From positions 26,182 to 90,181 of the forward strand of contig JACMKX010000005.1 in NCBI GenBank assembly GCA_014379905.1: DNA of 64,000 nucleotides, written 5' to 3'. The notes below the pieces were generated by a model that made no database searches, was not told where the DNA came from, and saw only the letters and a list, made by a program, of their open reading frames with translations. Numbering within the stretch: position 1 is the stretch's first letter; each line of letters starts with the position of its first letter. A program made the translations under genes and the position numbers. Origin of the DNA: Ferruginibacter sp. Lineage in GTDB: Bacteria; Bacteroidota; Bacteroidia; Chitinophagales; Chitinophagaceae. This document shows, one piece after another, positions 7,358 through 16,573 of the stretch.

Positions 7358-10140
7358 TATAAAGCCAATTGAGGAATAAGTTTTTTTAAAGAACGATTTT
7401 GCACATCAATACTGAAGGAGATATTTTTTAAAAATCTTTTTTCGGTTATAGTACTTTTAAAATAGTCATCATATACTTTACTGTACAACAAAGGCACATA
7501 AATGTTTATGGCATTTTTAAGAATAGACAACTGTAGTCCGGCGTCGTATAATATCCTTGGTGTACCGGAATTCTTTTTCCAGGCTTCGGAATAGGAACCA
7601 ATATCAGCAAATATTTTTACCGGAATTTTAAAAGGAAGCAACTCGAGTGGGTTTATTTTTTTAGGTATGCTTGTGGTAAAATTCATTGCGGTAAGCCAGT
7701 CATCTGTCTTACCTATTTTATTACTTAACAGGTCTGTTCTTACTTTAAATGCACCATCCCTTATCATTATTTGTTGAGTAGCAAGTCCTTCAAATTCATT
7801 ACGGCCATAAAAATAATTACTGTAGTTATAGTCTTCATCTCCCTTGGGCCCCGTCATATTGAAATGATACCTTTCTGTTTCAAACTGGGTTAAAAACGTT
7901 TTATTACCGGTGTAAAAGAATTTACCTGCAAAAAAGCGTACGTTCATTCCTCCTTCACTTGCATAATTAAAAAAGTAATTCAGTGTAAAATCTGTGCGTA
8001 CAAAACCTCTCCCCTGGGCTGCCTGTAGTACTGCTTTGTAGGGATATAAAACCCTGCTATCTTCTGCTACCAACTCCAGCTGGTTTACGTACCTGCTTTC
8101 TTTTGGATACGTAATTACATCTGCAGGTATGGGGAATGAAGTGTCTCTTTTAAACAATAAGCCCGTTTCCTGTATAAAAAATGTTTTCCATTGAATGTAT
8201 TTTGTAAGCGTGCTCCTCGGATTTTTATTGGCAAAAACAAATTTTGCGGAAGGAACAATTTTGCTAAAAGGTTGAAAATTCTTTTTACCGGTTGAATCAA
8301 TAAAATGATCGCCTGTAAAACGGGCGCCGGCTACGGCAAGAGTTAACCTTTGGCCATTATTACCAGGGAAAAAATTATAGGCCATCCTGCCCAGGCCGTT
8401 CAATTGCCTGGAACCGGTGGCATACATGGGAGCAGCATAAAACTGGAATGCAGACGGCGGTAAATTAAAGTTATGAACCAATGCCCCTGCCATGAATTTG
8501 TCATAAAAATTATAGCCAACCACTGGTAATACACCGATATAATGATTCTTATCGGTGTCCTTTAAACTAAAGAGCGAAACGAATTTTATCTTTTTCTTTT
8601 GTTCGGGGAAAATGGCGCCCTTTTTTTGAAGCAGTGAGAAAACAGCATCAAGATTTTTCCCACTTACTTCTTCAGCAACTTTTTTAAAATCCCTGGGATA
8701 GGGATGTTTGAATTGCCATTGCCTGTAATAGTTTTTCATCACGGAATCAAATACAATTGTACCCAATTTTTTTTCCAGCAGTTGCATCCATTGAGCGGTT
8801 TTCTCATAAGGAACCATGCCGTAATTAAAAGAAGAAAATGTTTCAGCAGGCGTTTCTATTGGCTGATCTCTTTTTAGAGCAATAATAGTAGCTAATACGG
8901 GTTGCTGTATTTCTGCCGGTGCCCGTTTGATGAGGAAGGGCGCTTTACTGTCAAATATACCGATACCTGGATTGCCATACTGCTGCAGCAAATAACGTTT
9001 ATCATAATAGCTGTTCATTCCCTCATCCATCCAGGGATGTTCTCTTTCATTACTGGCAAGGATACCATAGAACCAGTTGTGGCCCACTTCATGGTTGATG
9101 AGGTAGTCCAGCATTTTTTCATTGTCGGTTTTCGATATAAGGGTTATGGTTGGATATTCCATTCCACCCATATCATCGCTACCCGCTCTTTCCACCACAG
9201 TTACCACCGGGTAAGGATATTCGCCCAGCCATTCACTTTTAGTTTTGATGGCGGCTTTAATGTATTGAATGCTGTTTTCCCAGAACTTTGCATTAGCCGG
9301 ATCGTAATATACATTTACGTCAATTACTTTTGATTGCAACTGCAGGGTGTCGTGCAATACTTTAAAATCTTTACTGGCAAACCAGGCAAAGTCATGAATA
9401 TTTTCCTGCCCGTAAACCAGCACCTGCTTTTTCAAAGAATCAATATTTTCTTCTTCTTTATTTTGTGACAATAATTTGCCGGTAGCAGCCACTGTATAAT
9501 TTGCAGGGAGTGTCAGGGTAACCTGGTAATTACCAAATTCACTGTAAAATTCTCCCTGGTCAAGGTAAGGTATAGGGTGCCAACCCTTGCTGTCATACAC
9601 CGCAGGCTTTGGATACCATTGTGTTATTTGATACGACTGGTTTACGTGTCCACCCCTCGAAAAATTGAAAGGCAGTTTCACATTAAAAGGTGTTTCTATT
9701 TTTATTTTATTACCAGGTGCCAGCGGTTTTGGTAATATTATTTTAATAATATCCTGGTGTTGCGGATGATCTTCTATATCTGCTACTTCAGCATCTACCT
9801 GGAAATTCAACCGGTTGATATACCCCTTGTCTTCTTCCTTACTAAAATAAAAATCGGTCCTTCCGTTCTCCAATAATTGATCACTGAATGCCGTTCGGTC
9901 ATTTTTATAAGCATTTGGCCAAAGATGCATCCAGATATAATGCAATGTATCAGGCGAATTATTGTAATAATCCATGCTGATGGCCGCATCCAGTGAATGA
10001 GTTTTATCATTTAATGTTGCATTGATGTTGACATCTACTTTTTGTTGCCAGTAAGGAGTTTGCTGTGCAAATGTTGCACCAGGTAATAAAGCAGATAAAA
10101 TGCAGTACAGTAGTTTTTTCAATACATCCGGTTTATCCAA
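7357..10140 (-). CDS. M1-family metallopeptidase with a C-terminal barrel-like half
   Basis: 927 residues. A signal peptide (KKLLYCILSALLPGATFA) precedes an M1 aminopeptidase-like domain with GGMEYPT (substrate N-terminus recognition) and the zinc site His350-Glu351-x-x-His354 plus Glu373 in WMDEG, so it is predicted active. From about residue 520 the rest (~400 residues) is not an M1 domain: it is rich in alternating aromatic strands (FMAGALVHNFNLP, VRFFAGKFFYTG, IFADIGSYSE) like an outer-membrane beta barrel. The protein is probably an outer-membrane-anchored protease. The start codon is TTG; no in-frame ATG would preserve the signal peptide. Confidence 0.8.
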   Translation of the reverse strand: MDKPDVLKKLLYCILSALLPGATFAQQTPYWQQKVDVNINATLNDKTHSLDAAISMDYYNNSPDTLHYIWMHLWPNAYKNDRTAFSDQLLENGRTDFYFSKEEDKGYINRLNFQVDAEVADIEDHPQHQDIIKIILPKPLAPGNKIKIETPFNVKLPFNFSRGGHVNQSYQITQWYPKPAVYDSKGWHPIPYLDQGEFYSEFGNYQVTLTLPANYTVAATGKLLSQNKEEENIDSLKKQVLVYGQENIHDFAWFASKDFKVLHDTLQLQSKVIDVNVYYDPANAKFWENSIQYIKAAIKTKSEWLGEYPYPVVTVVERAGSDDMGGMEYPTITLISKTDNEKMLDYLINHEVGHNWFYGILASNEREHPWMDEGMNSYYDKRYLLQQYGNPGIGIFDSKAPFLIKRAPAEIQQPVLATIIALKRDQPIETPAETFSSFNYGMVPYEKTAQWMQLLEKKLGTIVFDSVMKNYYRQWQFKHPYPRDFKKVAEEVSGKNLDAVFSLLQKKGAIFPEQKKKIKFVSLFSLKDTDKNHYIGVLPVVGYNFYDKFMAGALVHNFNLPPSAFQFYAAPMYATGSRQLNGLGRMAYNFFPGNNGQRLTLAVAGARFTGDHFIDSTGKKNFQPFSKIVPSAKFVFANKNPRSTLTKYIQWKTFFIQETGLLFKRDTSFPIPADVITYPKESRYVNQLELVAEDSRVLYPYKAVLQAAQGRGFVRTDFTLNYFFNYASEGGMNVRFFAGKFFYTGNKTFLTQFETERYHFNMTGPKGDEDYNYSNYFYGRNEFEGLATQQIMIRDGAFKVRTDLLSNKIGKTDDWLTAMNFTTSIPKKINPLELLPFKIPVKIFADIGSYSEAWKKNSGTPRILYDAGLQLSILKNAINIYVPLLYSKVYDDYFKSTITEKRFLKNISFSIDVQNRSLKKLIPQLAL

Positions 10141-10173
10141 AAATAACGATTAAACTGTTTGAAAAGCGCAGCA

Positions 10174-11574
10174 TCATTTGCCTTTGCCATCTAAAATGAT
10201 CTGCAGCGTATGTACCATAATTTTAAAATCGAGGGCAAGGCTTACATTCTCCACGTACAACAGGTCGTAGGGCATGCGCCTGATCATTTCTTCTACAGAA
10301 GAAGCATAGCCAAATTTTACCATGCCCCAGCTTGTAAGACCGGGCTTTACTTTAAATAAATATTTATACTCGGGGTTATGTGCTACCAGCAGATCCACGT
10401 AAAACCTTCTTTCGGGCCGGGGGCCAACGAGGCTCATTTCTCCTTTTAAAATATTCCACAATTGCGGAAGTTCATCCAGCCGCCATTTTCGCATTACTTT
10501 CCCCCAACTGGTGATACGGCTATCGTCTTCACTGCTTAACTGTGGACCATTAGCTTCTGCATCTACAATCATGGACCTGAGTTTGTACATGGTAAATGGC
10601 TTGCCCTTGTATCCAATTCTTTCCTGCTTAAAAAATACAGGCCCGCGTGATGAAATCAATAACCTGATGATACTATATAAAAATAGCGGTACCAGGAGTA
10701 TGATAGCGATCACCGAAATAAAAATATCTATAAAGCGTTTAAAATTTTGTTGCCAGGATGGGAGCAAACCGGAATGGAGATCAATTAGCGGCGTACCCAA
10801 TACATTATTGGTTTGTATTGACCCACTGATTATGTCTACCGTATCTGGTGTTATCTTTATATTGACTTCTTTATCGCTAAGGTTTCTGAGGATGGTAGTA
10901 ATAAGGTCTCTTTCACTTTTTTCTACCGCGATGATCACTTCCTCAATTTTTTCCTTTTCAATAATGGAGGCGAGGTCATCGATGCCGTGATAAGATTGTA
11001 TGCCCTTGGGAAGATGGCGGGCAATATTATCATTGATATTTATAAAAGCAGTGATGACATATCCTTTCACCGCATTTACGCTATTGAAATTTTCCAGCAG
11101 TTCTGTTGCTTTATTTCCCGAACCGACAAGTAATACATTGAATGCAACTTGTTTCTGTTTTAGCTGGCGTCTGATGAACCTTAAAAAAAGGAGCCTGCTA
11201 AAAAGTGTACAAATAAAAACCGGTACGAGTAAACTGAAAAATTCCTCGTAATAGATCATGTTGTTTGACTTGGGATTCTTCAAAATAAAAAAGAAGAGCA
11301 AGCCAAGGCAGCCTATAATGCTAACGGCCATTGTTCGGGCCAGTTCTGTAAAACCTGACTTGTGATAAATATCACTGTAAGCACCACTCATAAAATGAAG
11401 CGTGAGCCAGCCGATTGTGTAAAGAAAAAGCCCGATATAAAAACCAGGGGGAATCACAAAATCATATTTGTAAATAACCGTACGCATATAATAAAAACAC
11501 AGCCACGTAATAATTGCTACAATTATATCGGCTATCACAAACAAACTGTTATGTATACGGGGTTGTTTCAACAT
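10174..11574 (-). CDS. Polyprenyl glycosylphosphotransferase (WcaJ/WbaP type)
   Basis: Transfers a sugar-1-phosphate onto undecaprenyl phosphate, starting surface polysaccharide assembly at the inner membrane. 466 residues: four or five N-terminal membrane helices (1-~125), a Rossmann-like middle ([16 protein letters not shown]), a re-entrant helix ([19 protein letters not shown]) and the catalytic C-terminal domain with [46 protein letters not shown] and KPGLTSWGM. All conserved blocks are intact. The sugar is not predictable. It starts a minus-strand glycan cluster shared with the oxidoreductase and glycosyltransferase genes. Confidence 0.93.
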   Translation of the reverse strand: MLKQPRIHNSLFVIADIIVAIITWLCFYYMRTVIYKYDFVIPPGFYIGLFLYTIGWLTLHFMSGAYSDIYHKSGFTELARTMAVSIIGCLGLLFFFILKNPKSNNMIYYEEFFSLLVPVFICTLFSRLLFLRFIRRQLKQKQVAFNVLLVGSGNKATELLENFNSVNAVKGYVITAFININDNIARHLPKGIQSYHGIDDLASIIEKEKIEEVIIAVEKSERDLITTILRNLSDKEVNIKITPDTVDIISGSIQTNNVLGTPLIDLHSGLLPSWQQNFKRFIDIFISVIAIILLVPLFLYSIIRLLISSRGPVFFKQERIGYKGKPFTMYKLRSMIVDAEANGPQLSSEDDSRITSWGKVMRKWRLDELPQLWNILKGEMSLVGPRPERRFYVDLLVAHNPEYKYLFKVKPGLTSWGMVKFGYASSVEEMIRRMPYDLLYVENVSLALDFKIMVHTLQIILDGKGK

Positions 11575-11598
11575 TGAGTAGCGAAATAACTTTTTTGT

Positions 11599-12567
11599 TT
11601 AACGTTGACGGCTGTTTATTTTTTCCAGTATCTGGTGGGCTACTTCCATTGCCCTGAATCCATCAATGACCGTTACGGGAGTTTCTTCATTGTTTACAAT
11701 GGCATTTTTAAATGCCTGCAGTTCCATTAATATAGCATTGCCATCGGCTACAACCGGGTTTGCTACGGCAATTGTTTTTTTACCATGGTTGGTTTCAATG
11801 TCAAAAGTAAATACGCTTTTGCCGCCGGGAGAATCAATTTTAATTACCTCTGCTTTTTTGTCAAGAAAATCAATACCGATATAAGCATCTTTCTGGAAGA
11901 GCCTGATCTTACGCATTTTTTTCATGGAAATGCGGCTGCTGGTTAGGTTGGCTACACATCCGTTATCAAACTCAATGCGAACGTTGGCTATATCCGGGGT
12001 ATCGCTCATTACCGCAACACCATTGGCAGAAATATAACTCACATTGCTTTTTACAATATGAAGGATAATATCGATATCATGGATCATAAGATCGAGAATA
12101 ACACTCACATCAGTTCCCCTTGGATTGAACTGTGCCAAACGATGCACTTCGATAAACATCGGGTTAAGATCAGTTTCCTGCAATGCGAGAAAGGCAGGAT
12201 TAAAACGTTCAACATGTCCCACCTGGAATTTAAGATTAGACTCCTTTGCCAGCTTTACAAGCGCCCTGGCTTCATCCATCGTATTAGCCAAAGGCTTTTC
12301 TACAAATACGTGTTTACCTTTTTTTAAGGCCATTTCACAAAATTCGAAATGATATGGCGTTGGCGCTACAATATCCACTGCGTCACACTCATCTGCCAAC
12401 AAGGCTGCGGTTTCATATCTTTTTAACTGGTATTTCTCCTCCACCTGTTGCGCATTTTTATCATCTGTATCAAAAAATCCTGTCAGTGAAACGTCTTCAA
12501 TTTCTTTCCAGTTATTCAAATGAAATTTTCCCAAATGCCCTACTCCAATCACCCCAACTTTTAGCAT
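11599..12567 (-). CDS. Gfo/Idh/MocA-family NAD(P)-dependent sugar oxidoreductase
   Basis: 322 residues. Rossmann dinucleotide motif GVIGVGHLGKFH at the N-terminus, the family's catalytic-lysine motif EKPLA, and GHVERFNPAF opening the C-terminal alpha/beta domain, with HDIDIILHIV supplying the conserved His. Such enzymes oxidise, reduce or epimerise nucleotide sugars or inositols. Position directly upstream of the glycosylphosphotransferase gene (24 bp) suggests a nucleotide-sugar step for surface polysaccharide or lipid A (some are UDP-GlcNAc 3-dehydrogenases), but this is inference. Confidence 0.88.
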   Translation of the reverse strand: MLKVGVIGVGHLGKFHLNNWKEIEDVSLTGFFDTDDKNAQQVEEKYQLKRYETAALLADECDAVDIVAPTPYHFEFCEMALKKGKHVFVEKPLANTMDEARALVKLAKESNLKFQVGHVERFNPAFLALQETDLNPMFIEVHRLAQFNPRGTDVSVILDLMIHDIDIILHIVKSNVSYISANGVAVMSDTPDIANVRIEFDNGCVANLTSSRISMKKMRKIRLFQKDAYIGIDFLDKKAEVIKIDSPGGKSVFTFDIETNHGKKTIAVANPVVADGNAILMELQAFKNAIVNNEETPVTVIDGFRAMEVAHQILEKINSRQR

Positions 12568-12626
12568 AGCTTAATATTTTACTAAAGATAAAAGATATAT
12601 TTCTTTAAAAATTGATAACAGTTACT

Positions 12627-14078
12627 TTATTCGTTCAACTTCCACAGGTGAAGTGGTTTTATTTGTGTATAGGAAGCAGCTAAAAAATTTTCCCATATGT
12701 TTAGGGTTTCCTCATTCTTAAAATCATTCTCCTTATGAAAACTGATAATGTACCTGGTACGATGTTGCTGAAGTTCTTGTACAATGGAATGAATTACCTG
12801 GGTATCTCTATCCCAGTTCTGGTACCATGTCCAGAAATAATGATAGATCCATTTAGATGGAGCCTTAATTTTATACTTATTATAGGCATATATGTAATTA
12901 GAGTTATTAAATACATATAACTGGTAATCAGCCGGCGGATCATTGTCTAAATATTTTATTTCAGCAGAACTGTTTATATAGTCCTGGGGATAGCGATGGT
13001 AGTTAGCCACATGTTCAGCAATGCTTATTATGGGATTAAACAGGAGCAGGGAAATAATAATTGCCTGCTGTATTTTATTCTTAAATATTTTTCTTTTAGT
13101 AAAAGCGAAAGCAACAAAAATTGCTATAGGCAAAGTAGCTGCCAGGGCTAACAGGTAATAGTTGCAAAAGGCGTCCCCAATTGCCAGTTTACCAGATAAA
13201 AATTCTGAAATAAACGATAAAGGAACTGTCAACGCAGCAGCTATAAGCAGCCATTTTGTTTTTGATCCTTTTATAAACGCAATTAAAACAATTAAAGCAG
13301 TGGTAAAAAATAAAGTATCAAATTTCAATGTATACAAAATATTTTTTAGTGCCAGTATTTCAGTCAGTAAACCAGGTTTTGTATCCGGGGCGGTGTACCA
13401 TTTTACATTAAATAAAAATGCATCCTCCCAGAAATGGTATAGCGAGTTATTATAAGTAAAATAAAACAGCAGGGGAAGGAGCACACAAAGAAAGCCCGCC
13501 GTCATTTGTGACAATTTTTTTACAAAACTGATATTTCCTGCAATAAGTATATAGATAGTAAAAGGAGCCAGGATAATTAACTGGTCTTGCTGCATAAAAA
13601 ATACAAGCGCTGCCAGTAATCCGACAATATAAAACCGGTACTTTTTATTACTGAATAAAGTACAGAAAAACAACAGCAGCAATATGGCCGTATATTCCCT
13701 CGTCATTCCTATGCCATTTGAAATATGACTGTTCCTGAGTACAAGGTTGAACAAGACAGGTAAGGCGAATGGAAAAATTATTTTATATTGTATGTTAAGT
13801 TGTAGAAACCGCAGGGAAGTATATAAAACAAGGAGGCTGTCAATCAACCAAAATCCCCAACTCCCGGATAAGGCACCCAGGTAATTCAGGAAATAGATCA
13901 GAGGTGGCTTGTGATCAAAAAAATCACGGTAAGGAACTTCACCCCTGCGTATTAGAAAACCTGTGTATTTAAAAATTTCCTTGTCATCAAAATACAGGTC
14001 AAAAAACGGGCAATATATACAACTCAGTATAAAGGAAAATACAGCTACAATAATGAATGGATAGTATTTGCGGTTCAT
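12627..14078 (-). CDS. Multi-pass membrane glycosyltransferase (GT39/PMT-like)
   Basis: 483 residues with about eleven hydrophobic helices. The first extracytoplasmic loop has the acidic motif DLYFDDKEIFKYTG and RGEVPYRDFFDHKPPLIYFLN, characteristic of polyprenyl-phosphate-sugar-dependent GT-C enzymes in which an Asp near the first loop is catalytic. These add sugars to lipids or glycans on the periplasmic side. The start overlaps the end of the upstream GT2 gene by 4 bp (ATGA), so a dolichyl/undecaprenyl-phosphate-sugar synthase and its user enzyme are probably coupled. Acceptor unknown. Confidence 0.75.
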   Translation of the reverse strand: MNRKYYPFIIVAVFSFILSCIYCPFFDLYFDDKEIFKYTGFLIRRGEVPYRDFFDHKPPLIYFLNYLGALSGSWGFWLIDSLLVLYTSLRFLQLNIQYKIIFPFALPVLFNLVLRNSHISNGIGMTREYTAILLLLFFCTLFSNKKYRFYIVGLLAALVFFMQQDQLIILAPFTIYILIAGNISFVKKLSQMTAGFLCVLLPLLFYFTYNNSLYHFWEDAFLFNVKWYTAPDTKPGLLTEILALKNILYTLKFDTLFFTTALIVLIAFIKGSKTKWLLIAAALTVPLSFISEFLSGKLAIGDAFCNYYLLALAATLPIAIFVAFAFTKRKIFKNKIQQAIIISLLLFNPIISIAEHVANYHRYPQDYINSSAEIKYLDNDPPADYQLYVFNNSNYIYAYNKYKIKAPSKWIYHYFWTWYQNWDRDTQVIHSIVQELQQHRTRYIISFHKENDFKNEETLNIWENFLAASYTQIKPLHLWKLNE

Positions 14079-14770
14079 ATTTTAAATCTGAAGAAAAAGA
14101 TATCACTAACGGCTTTTATACAACCTTTAAAAATATACCAGCTCATCTGGCTTTTTCTTTCAAAAGCACCGGTTTTTGCATGGGCGGGTGTAGTAAAAAT
14201 GGGCAGTTTGTTTTTTAAAAACCAGGCAGCAATTAAAATATTGGGCGCAAAACTACCGGGATGGATGTATTGTAAAGCTAAACCTAATTTACTGGTTTTC
14301 ATCAGCCGGTAAGGGCTGTTAATATCTCTGAGGCCTTTGCCATAGAGGAGGGTAATGAGGCTGCGGGAAACGAGCGTAACTATATCTCTTCCGCCACTTG
14401 CATTTCTTTGCTTTCTTTCTGCTACCAATAATTGGTATTGCTGCCTTTTATTCCAGAGTATTGGAATGGCAGACAGGTCATATTGGTAATCTGAATCAAG
14501 CTGAAGTACCCATTCATATTGTAAAGCATGTTGATACCCTTTTAATAGGGAAGGCCCATGCCCCACATTTTTATGTGAAATTATTTCTATTCCGGCGGTT
14601 GATTTAGCTAGAGATTCCACTATAGATAAACTTTCATCTGTAGAACCGTCATTCACAATAATAAAATGGCAGGAGATATTTTCACTGCTCATAAGCCTAT
14701 GCAGGTCGTTGATCAATACGCCAATAGTTTTTGCCTCGTTAAATACAGGAATTACAACAGCTACTGACAT
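14075..14770 (-). CDS. Family 2 glycosyltransferase (polyprenyl-phosphate sugar synthase-like)
   Basis: 231 residues with a GT-A fold: AVVIPVFNEAKTIGVLI, VNDGSTDESL (nucleotide binding), LQLDSDYQYD (metal-binding DxD) and the SPYRLMK stretch seen in DPM1-like enzymes. There is no C-terminal pair of membrane helices, so it is probably a peripheral enzyme making an undecaprenyl- or dolichyl-phosphate sugar for the coupled GT-C gene downstream (4-bp overlap). Confidence 0.85.
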   Translation of the reverse strand: MSVAVVIPVFNEAKTIGVLINDLHRLMSSENISCHFIIVNDGSTDESLSIVESLAKSTAGIEIISHKNVGHGPSLLKGYQHALQYEWVLQLDSDYQYDLSAIPILWNKRQQYQLLVAERKQRNASGGRDIVTLVSRSLITLLYGKGLRDINSPYRLMKTSKLGLALQYIHPGSFAPNILIAAWFLKNKLPIFTTPAHAKTGAFERKSQMSWYIFKGCIKAVSDIFFFRFKI

Positions 14771-14976
14771 TTTAGTTTTTGATTAAATGAAAAGCCGGTG
14801 ACATGGGTGTCTCAGGAGTTTCCAGGGGCCTGGCAATTATTTGCTGCCTGTCAAATATTTATAATCGCCAGTCTTCCGGTGATAACTACACAATTATATA
14901 GGGATTTTCCTTGAATTTCATTGGGGTTGTAAAAGATGCATTCATTGGCAGTATCCTTACAACATATTTTGCAATG

Positions 14977-15948
14977 CTAAGCTTCTTCCCAAAATCCCAT
15001 TTTGCCAAACTTTGCGATGCGTTGTGCTATTCTTTCGTCGGCAGGAATTTGTTTGAGGGCCTGCAGGGCTGGCAGCAGGTAATTTTTTAGCATTTCCGCA
15101 GCTTCATCATAGTCCCAATGAGCACCGCCAAGTGGTTCTGGAATAACGTCATCCACCAGTCCAAAGTTCAACATATCGGTACCGGTTAAACGCAGTTGTT
15201 CTGCAGCAGTTTCTTTTTTATCCCAGCTACGCCACAAAATACTGCTGCAGCTTTCCGGCGAGATAACCGTGTACCAGGTGTTTTCCATCATCACCACTTT
15301 ATCACCTACGCCTATGCCCAACGCACCACCGCTTGCCCCTTCGCCAATGATAACGCAGATAACAGGTACTTTTAAACTGATCATCTCATAAATATTACGG
15401 GCAATGGCTTCTCCCTGTCCACGCTCTTCCGCTTCCAGGCCGGGGTAGGCTCCCGGTGTATCTATTAAAGTAATAACAGGCTTGTTGAATTTTTCTGCCA
15501 GCTTCATCAGGCGTAGTGCCTTGCGGTAACCTTCGGGGTTGGCCATACCAAAATTTCGCAGCTGCCTGGTTTTGGTGTTGTTTCCTTTTTGCTGGCCAAT
15601 TACCATTACAGTTTCTTCTCCTAATTGTGCAAAGCCGCCTACCATGGCTTTATCATCTTTCACATTCCTGTCGCCGTGCAGTTCGATAAAATTACTGCAC
15701 ATTTTTTCAATGTATTTTAAAGTATAAGGTCTGTCGGGGTGGCGGCTTAATTGTACCCTTTGCCAGGGGGTGAGGTTTTCGGTGAGGTTTCTTTTGGTTT
15801 CAATTATTTTGTCTTCCAATCCTTTAATAGGAGTGCTGTAGTCTACTTTGGATTTTTCCTGGCCAGCCTTCAGTTGTTCTATCTGGTCGTATAGGTCTTT
15901 TATTGGCTTTTCAAAATCGAGGAACTGCCTGTTTTGTAACTGTGGCAT
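14977..15948 (-). CDS. accA: Acetyl-CoA carboxylase carboxyltransferase subunit alpha
   Basis: Transfers the carboxyl group from carboxybiotin to acetyl-CoA to give malonyl-CoA, with AccD. 323 residues, the usual AccA length, starting at the FLDFEKPI block and containing [24 protein letters not shown]-like [27 protein letters not shown] and [15 protein letters not shown]. No other acc genes are adjacent. The 206 bp between it and the GT2 gene hold no recognisable gene. Confidence 0.96.
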   Translation of the reverse strand: MPQLQNRQFLDFEKPIKDLYDQIEQLKAGQEKSKVDYSTPIKGLEDKIIETKRNLTENLTPWQRVQLSRHPDRPYTLKYIEKMCSNFIELHGDRNVKDDKAMVGGFAQLGEETVMVIGQQKGNNTKTRQLRNFGMANPEGYRKALRLMKLAEKFNKPVITLIDTPGAYPGLEAEERGQGEAIARNIYEMISLKVPVICVIIGEGASGGALGIGVGDKVVMMENTWYTVISPESCSSILWRSWDKKETAAEQLRLTGTDMLNFGLVDDVIPEPLGGAHWDYDEAAEMLKNYLLPALQALKQIPADERIAQRIAKFGKMGFWEEA

Positions 15949-16027
15949 ATATTACTTTAGAATTAATTATAAAATAATGCTGTAAGATAATTTGTAAAAA
16001 TAGCGGTTACAATTTTTTTTAAAAAGT

Positions 16028-16060
16028 TTTGTTTGGCAGAAAATTTTTCCCTTATCTTTG
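16028..16060 (+). promoter_or_regulatory. Promoter of the tRNA-Asp gene
   Basis: TTTG (-33, 16028-16031) and TATCTTTG (-7, 16053-16060) separated by 21 nt, both matching the Bacteroidetes primary sigma consensus. The tRNA starts 51 nt after the -7 box, implying a processed 5' leader. Confidence 0.7.
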
Positions 16061-16110
16061 CCGTCCGAAAAAATAAGAAAGTTAATGTAAATTAGCGGTC
16101 CATTTTGGAA

Positions 16111-16184
16111 GGAGCGGTAGTTCAGTTGGTTAGAATGCTGCCCTGTCACGGCAGAGGTCGCGGGTTCGAGTCCCGTCCGCTCCG
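16111..16184 (+). tRNA. tRNA-Asp (GTC anticodon)
   Basis: A 74-nt cloverleaf: acceptor stem GGAGCGG / CCGCTCC with discriminator G, D arm with AGTTGG, anticodon stem CTGCC / GGCAG around loop CTGTCAC (anticodon GTC), and T arm GCGGG TTCGAGT CCCGT. CCA is not encoded. A terminator hairpin follows and a decayed 3' copy lies about 120 bp downstream. Confidence 0.97.
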
Positions 16185-16188
16185 CATA

Positions 16189-16220
16189 GCCTCATCATTA
16201 TTTTGGTGAGGCTTTTTATT
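16189..16220 (+). terminator. Intrinsic terminator of tRNA-Asp
   Basis: Nine-bp stem GCCTCATCA / TGGTGAGGC (one G-U pair), 6-nt loop, then TTTTTATT. Confidence 0.85.
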
Positions 16221-16271
16221 TATTCAAAAAATTATGGTGTATTAAATGCTGGCTGAAATCCCCTCATTCCT

Positions 16272-16305
16272 GAGGGGACGGTGTTCGAGTCACGTCCGCT
16301 TCGCA
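16272..16305 (+). pseudogene. Decayed 3' half of a tRNA-Asp copy
   Basis: The segment ending GTTCGAGTCACGTCCGCTTC GCA matches the last 23 bases of the nearby tRNA-Asp (T loop, T stem 3' strand, acceptor strand, discriminator, CA) with two mismatches; the 10 bases before it match less well and need a 1-nt gap. The 5' half is replaced by a CCCCTCA / TGAGGGG hairpin that is not a normal anticodon arm. It cannot fold into a cloverleaf. It has its own terminator. Either a duplicated tRNA in decay or the remnant of an integration at the tRNA 3' end. Confidence 0.7.
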
Positions 16306-16338
16306 AAAGTCATATCAGTTATGATATAACTTTTTTGT
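16306..16338 (+). terminator. Second intrinsic terminator, after the tRNA remnant
   Basis: Stem AAGTCATATCA / TGATATAACTT (one mismatch) with a 4-nt loop followed by TTTTTTG. Its position after the degenerate copy mirrors the terminator of the intact tRNA. Confidence 0.7.
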
Positions 16339-16573
16339 TTCACAAGATATTCTCTGTTATTGTAAATTTTTCTTCTACTTTATGTGAATGATTTCGTATT
16401 CCTCCCATTAAATTGGGCTGAAAAAATGGGCAGATGTTCGACACGCATTTTATAACGGCTCTGTAAAAAATGGATTCCATCCAACCCTTTATAAAATCAT
16501 TAACGATTCATTTTTGGCTATTAAAATAAATACGTTCATTTTTGGCCAAAATCAGTTAATTTTGCCATCCTTT
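16339..16573. other. Gene-free interval upstream of bamD
   Basis: Together with the tRNA remnant this is the longest gene-free stretch in the area (about 390 bp from tRNA to bamD). No coding potential seen. Near its end TTCATTTTTGGC occurs twice (16507-16518 and 16535-16546), followed by the bamD -7 box. The role of the repeat is unknown. Confidence 0.5.
16557..16564 (+). promoter_or_regulatory. -7 promoter element of bamD
   Basis: TAATTTTG matches TAnnTTTG and ends 9 nt before the bamD ATG, predicting a leader of only about 6 nt. It lies inside the longer in-frame N-terminal extension and so argues for the downstream ATG. Confidence 0.6.

Noticed and set aside
8902..9333. 143-codon plus-strand frame inside the barrel-type M1 gene
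   Set aside because: Antisense of the catalytic domain, whose motifs are clear; no recognisable protein.
10511..10990. 159-codon plus-strand frame inside the glycosylphosphotransferase gene
   Set aside because: Antisense to a well-conserved catalytic domain.
16272..16305. Second functional tRNA gene
   Set aside because: Only the 3' half matches; no D arm, no proper anticodon loop and no 5' acceptor strand.
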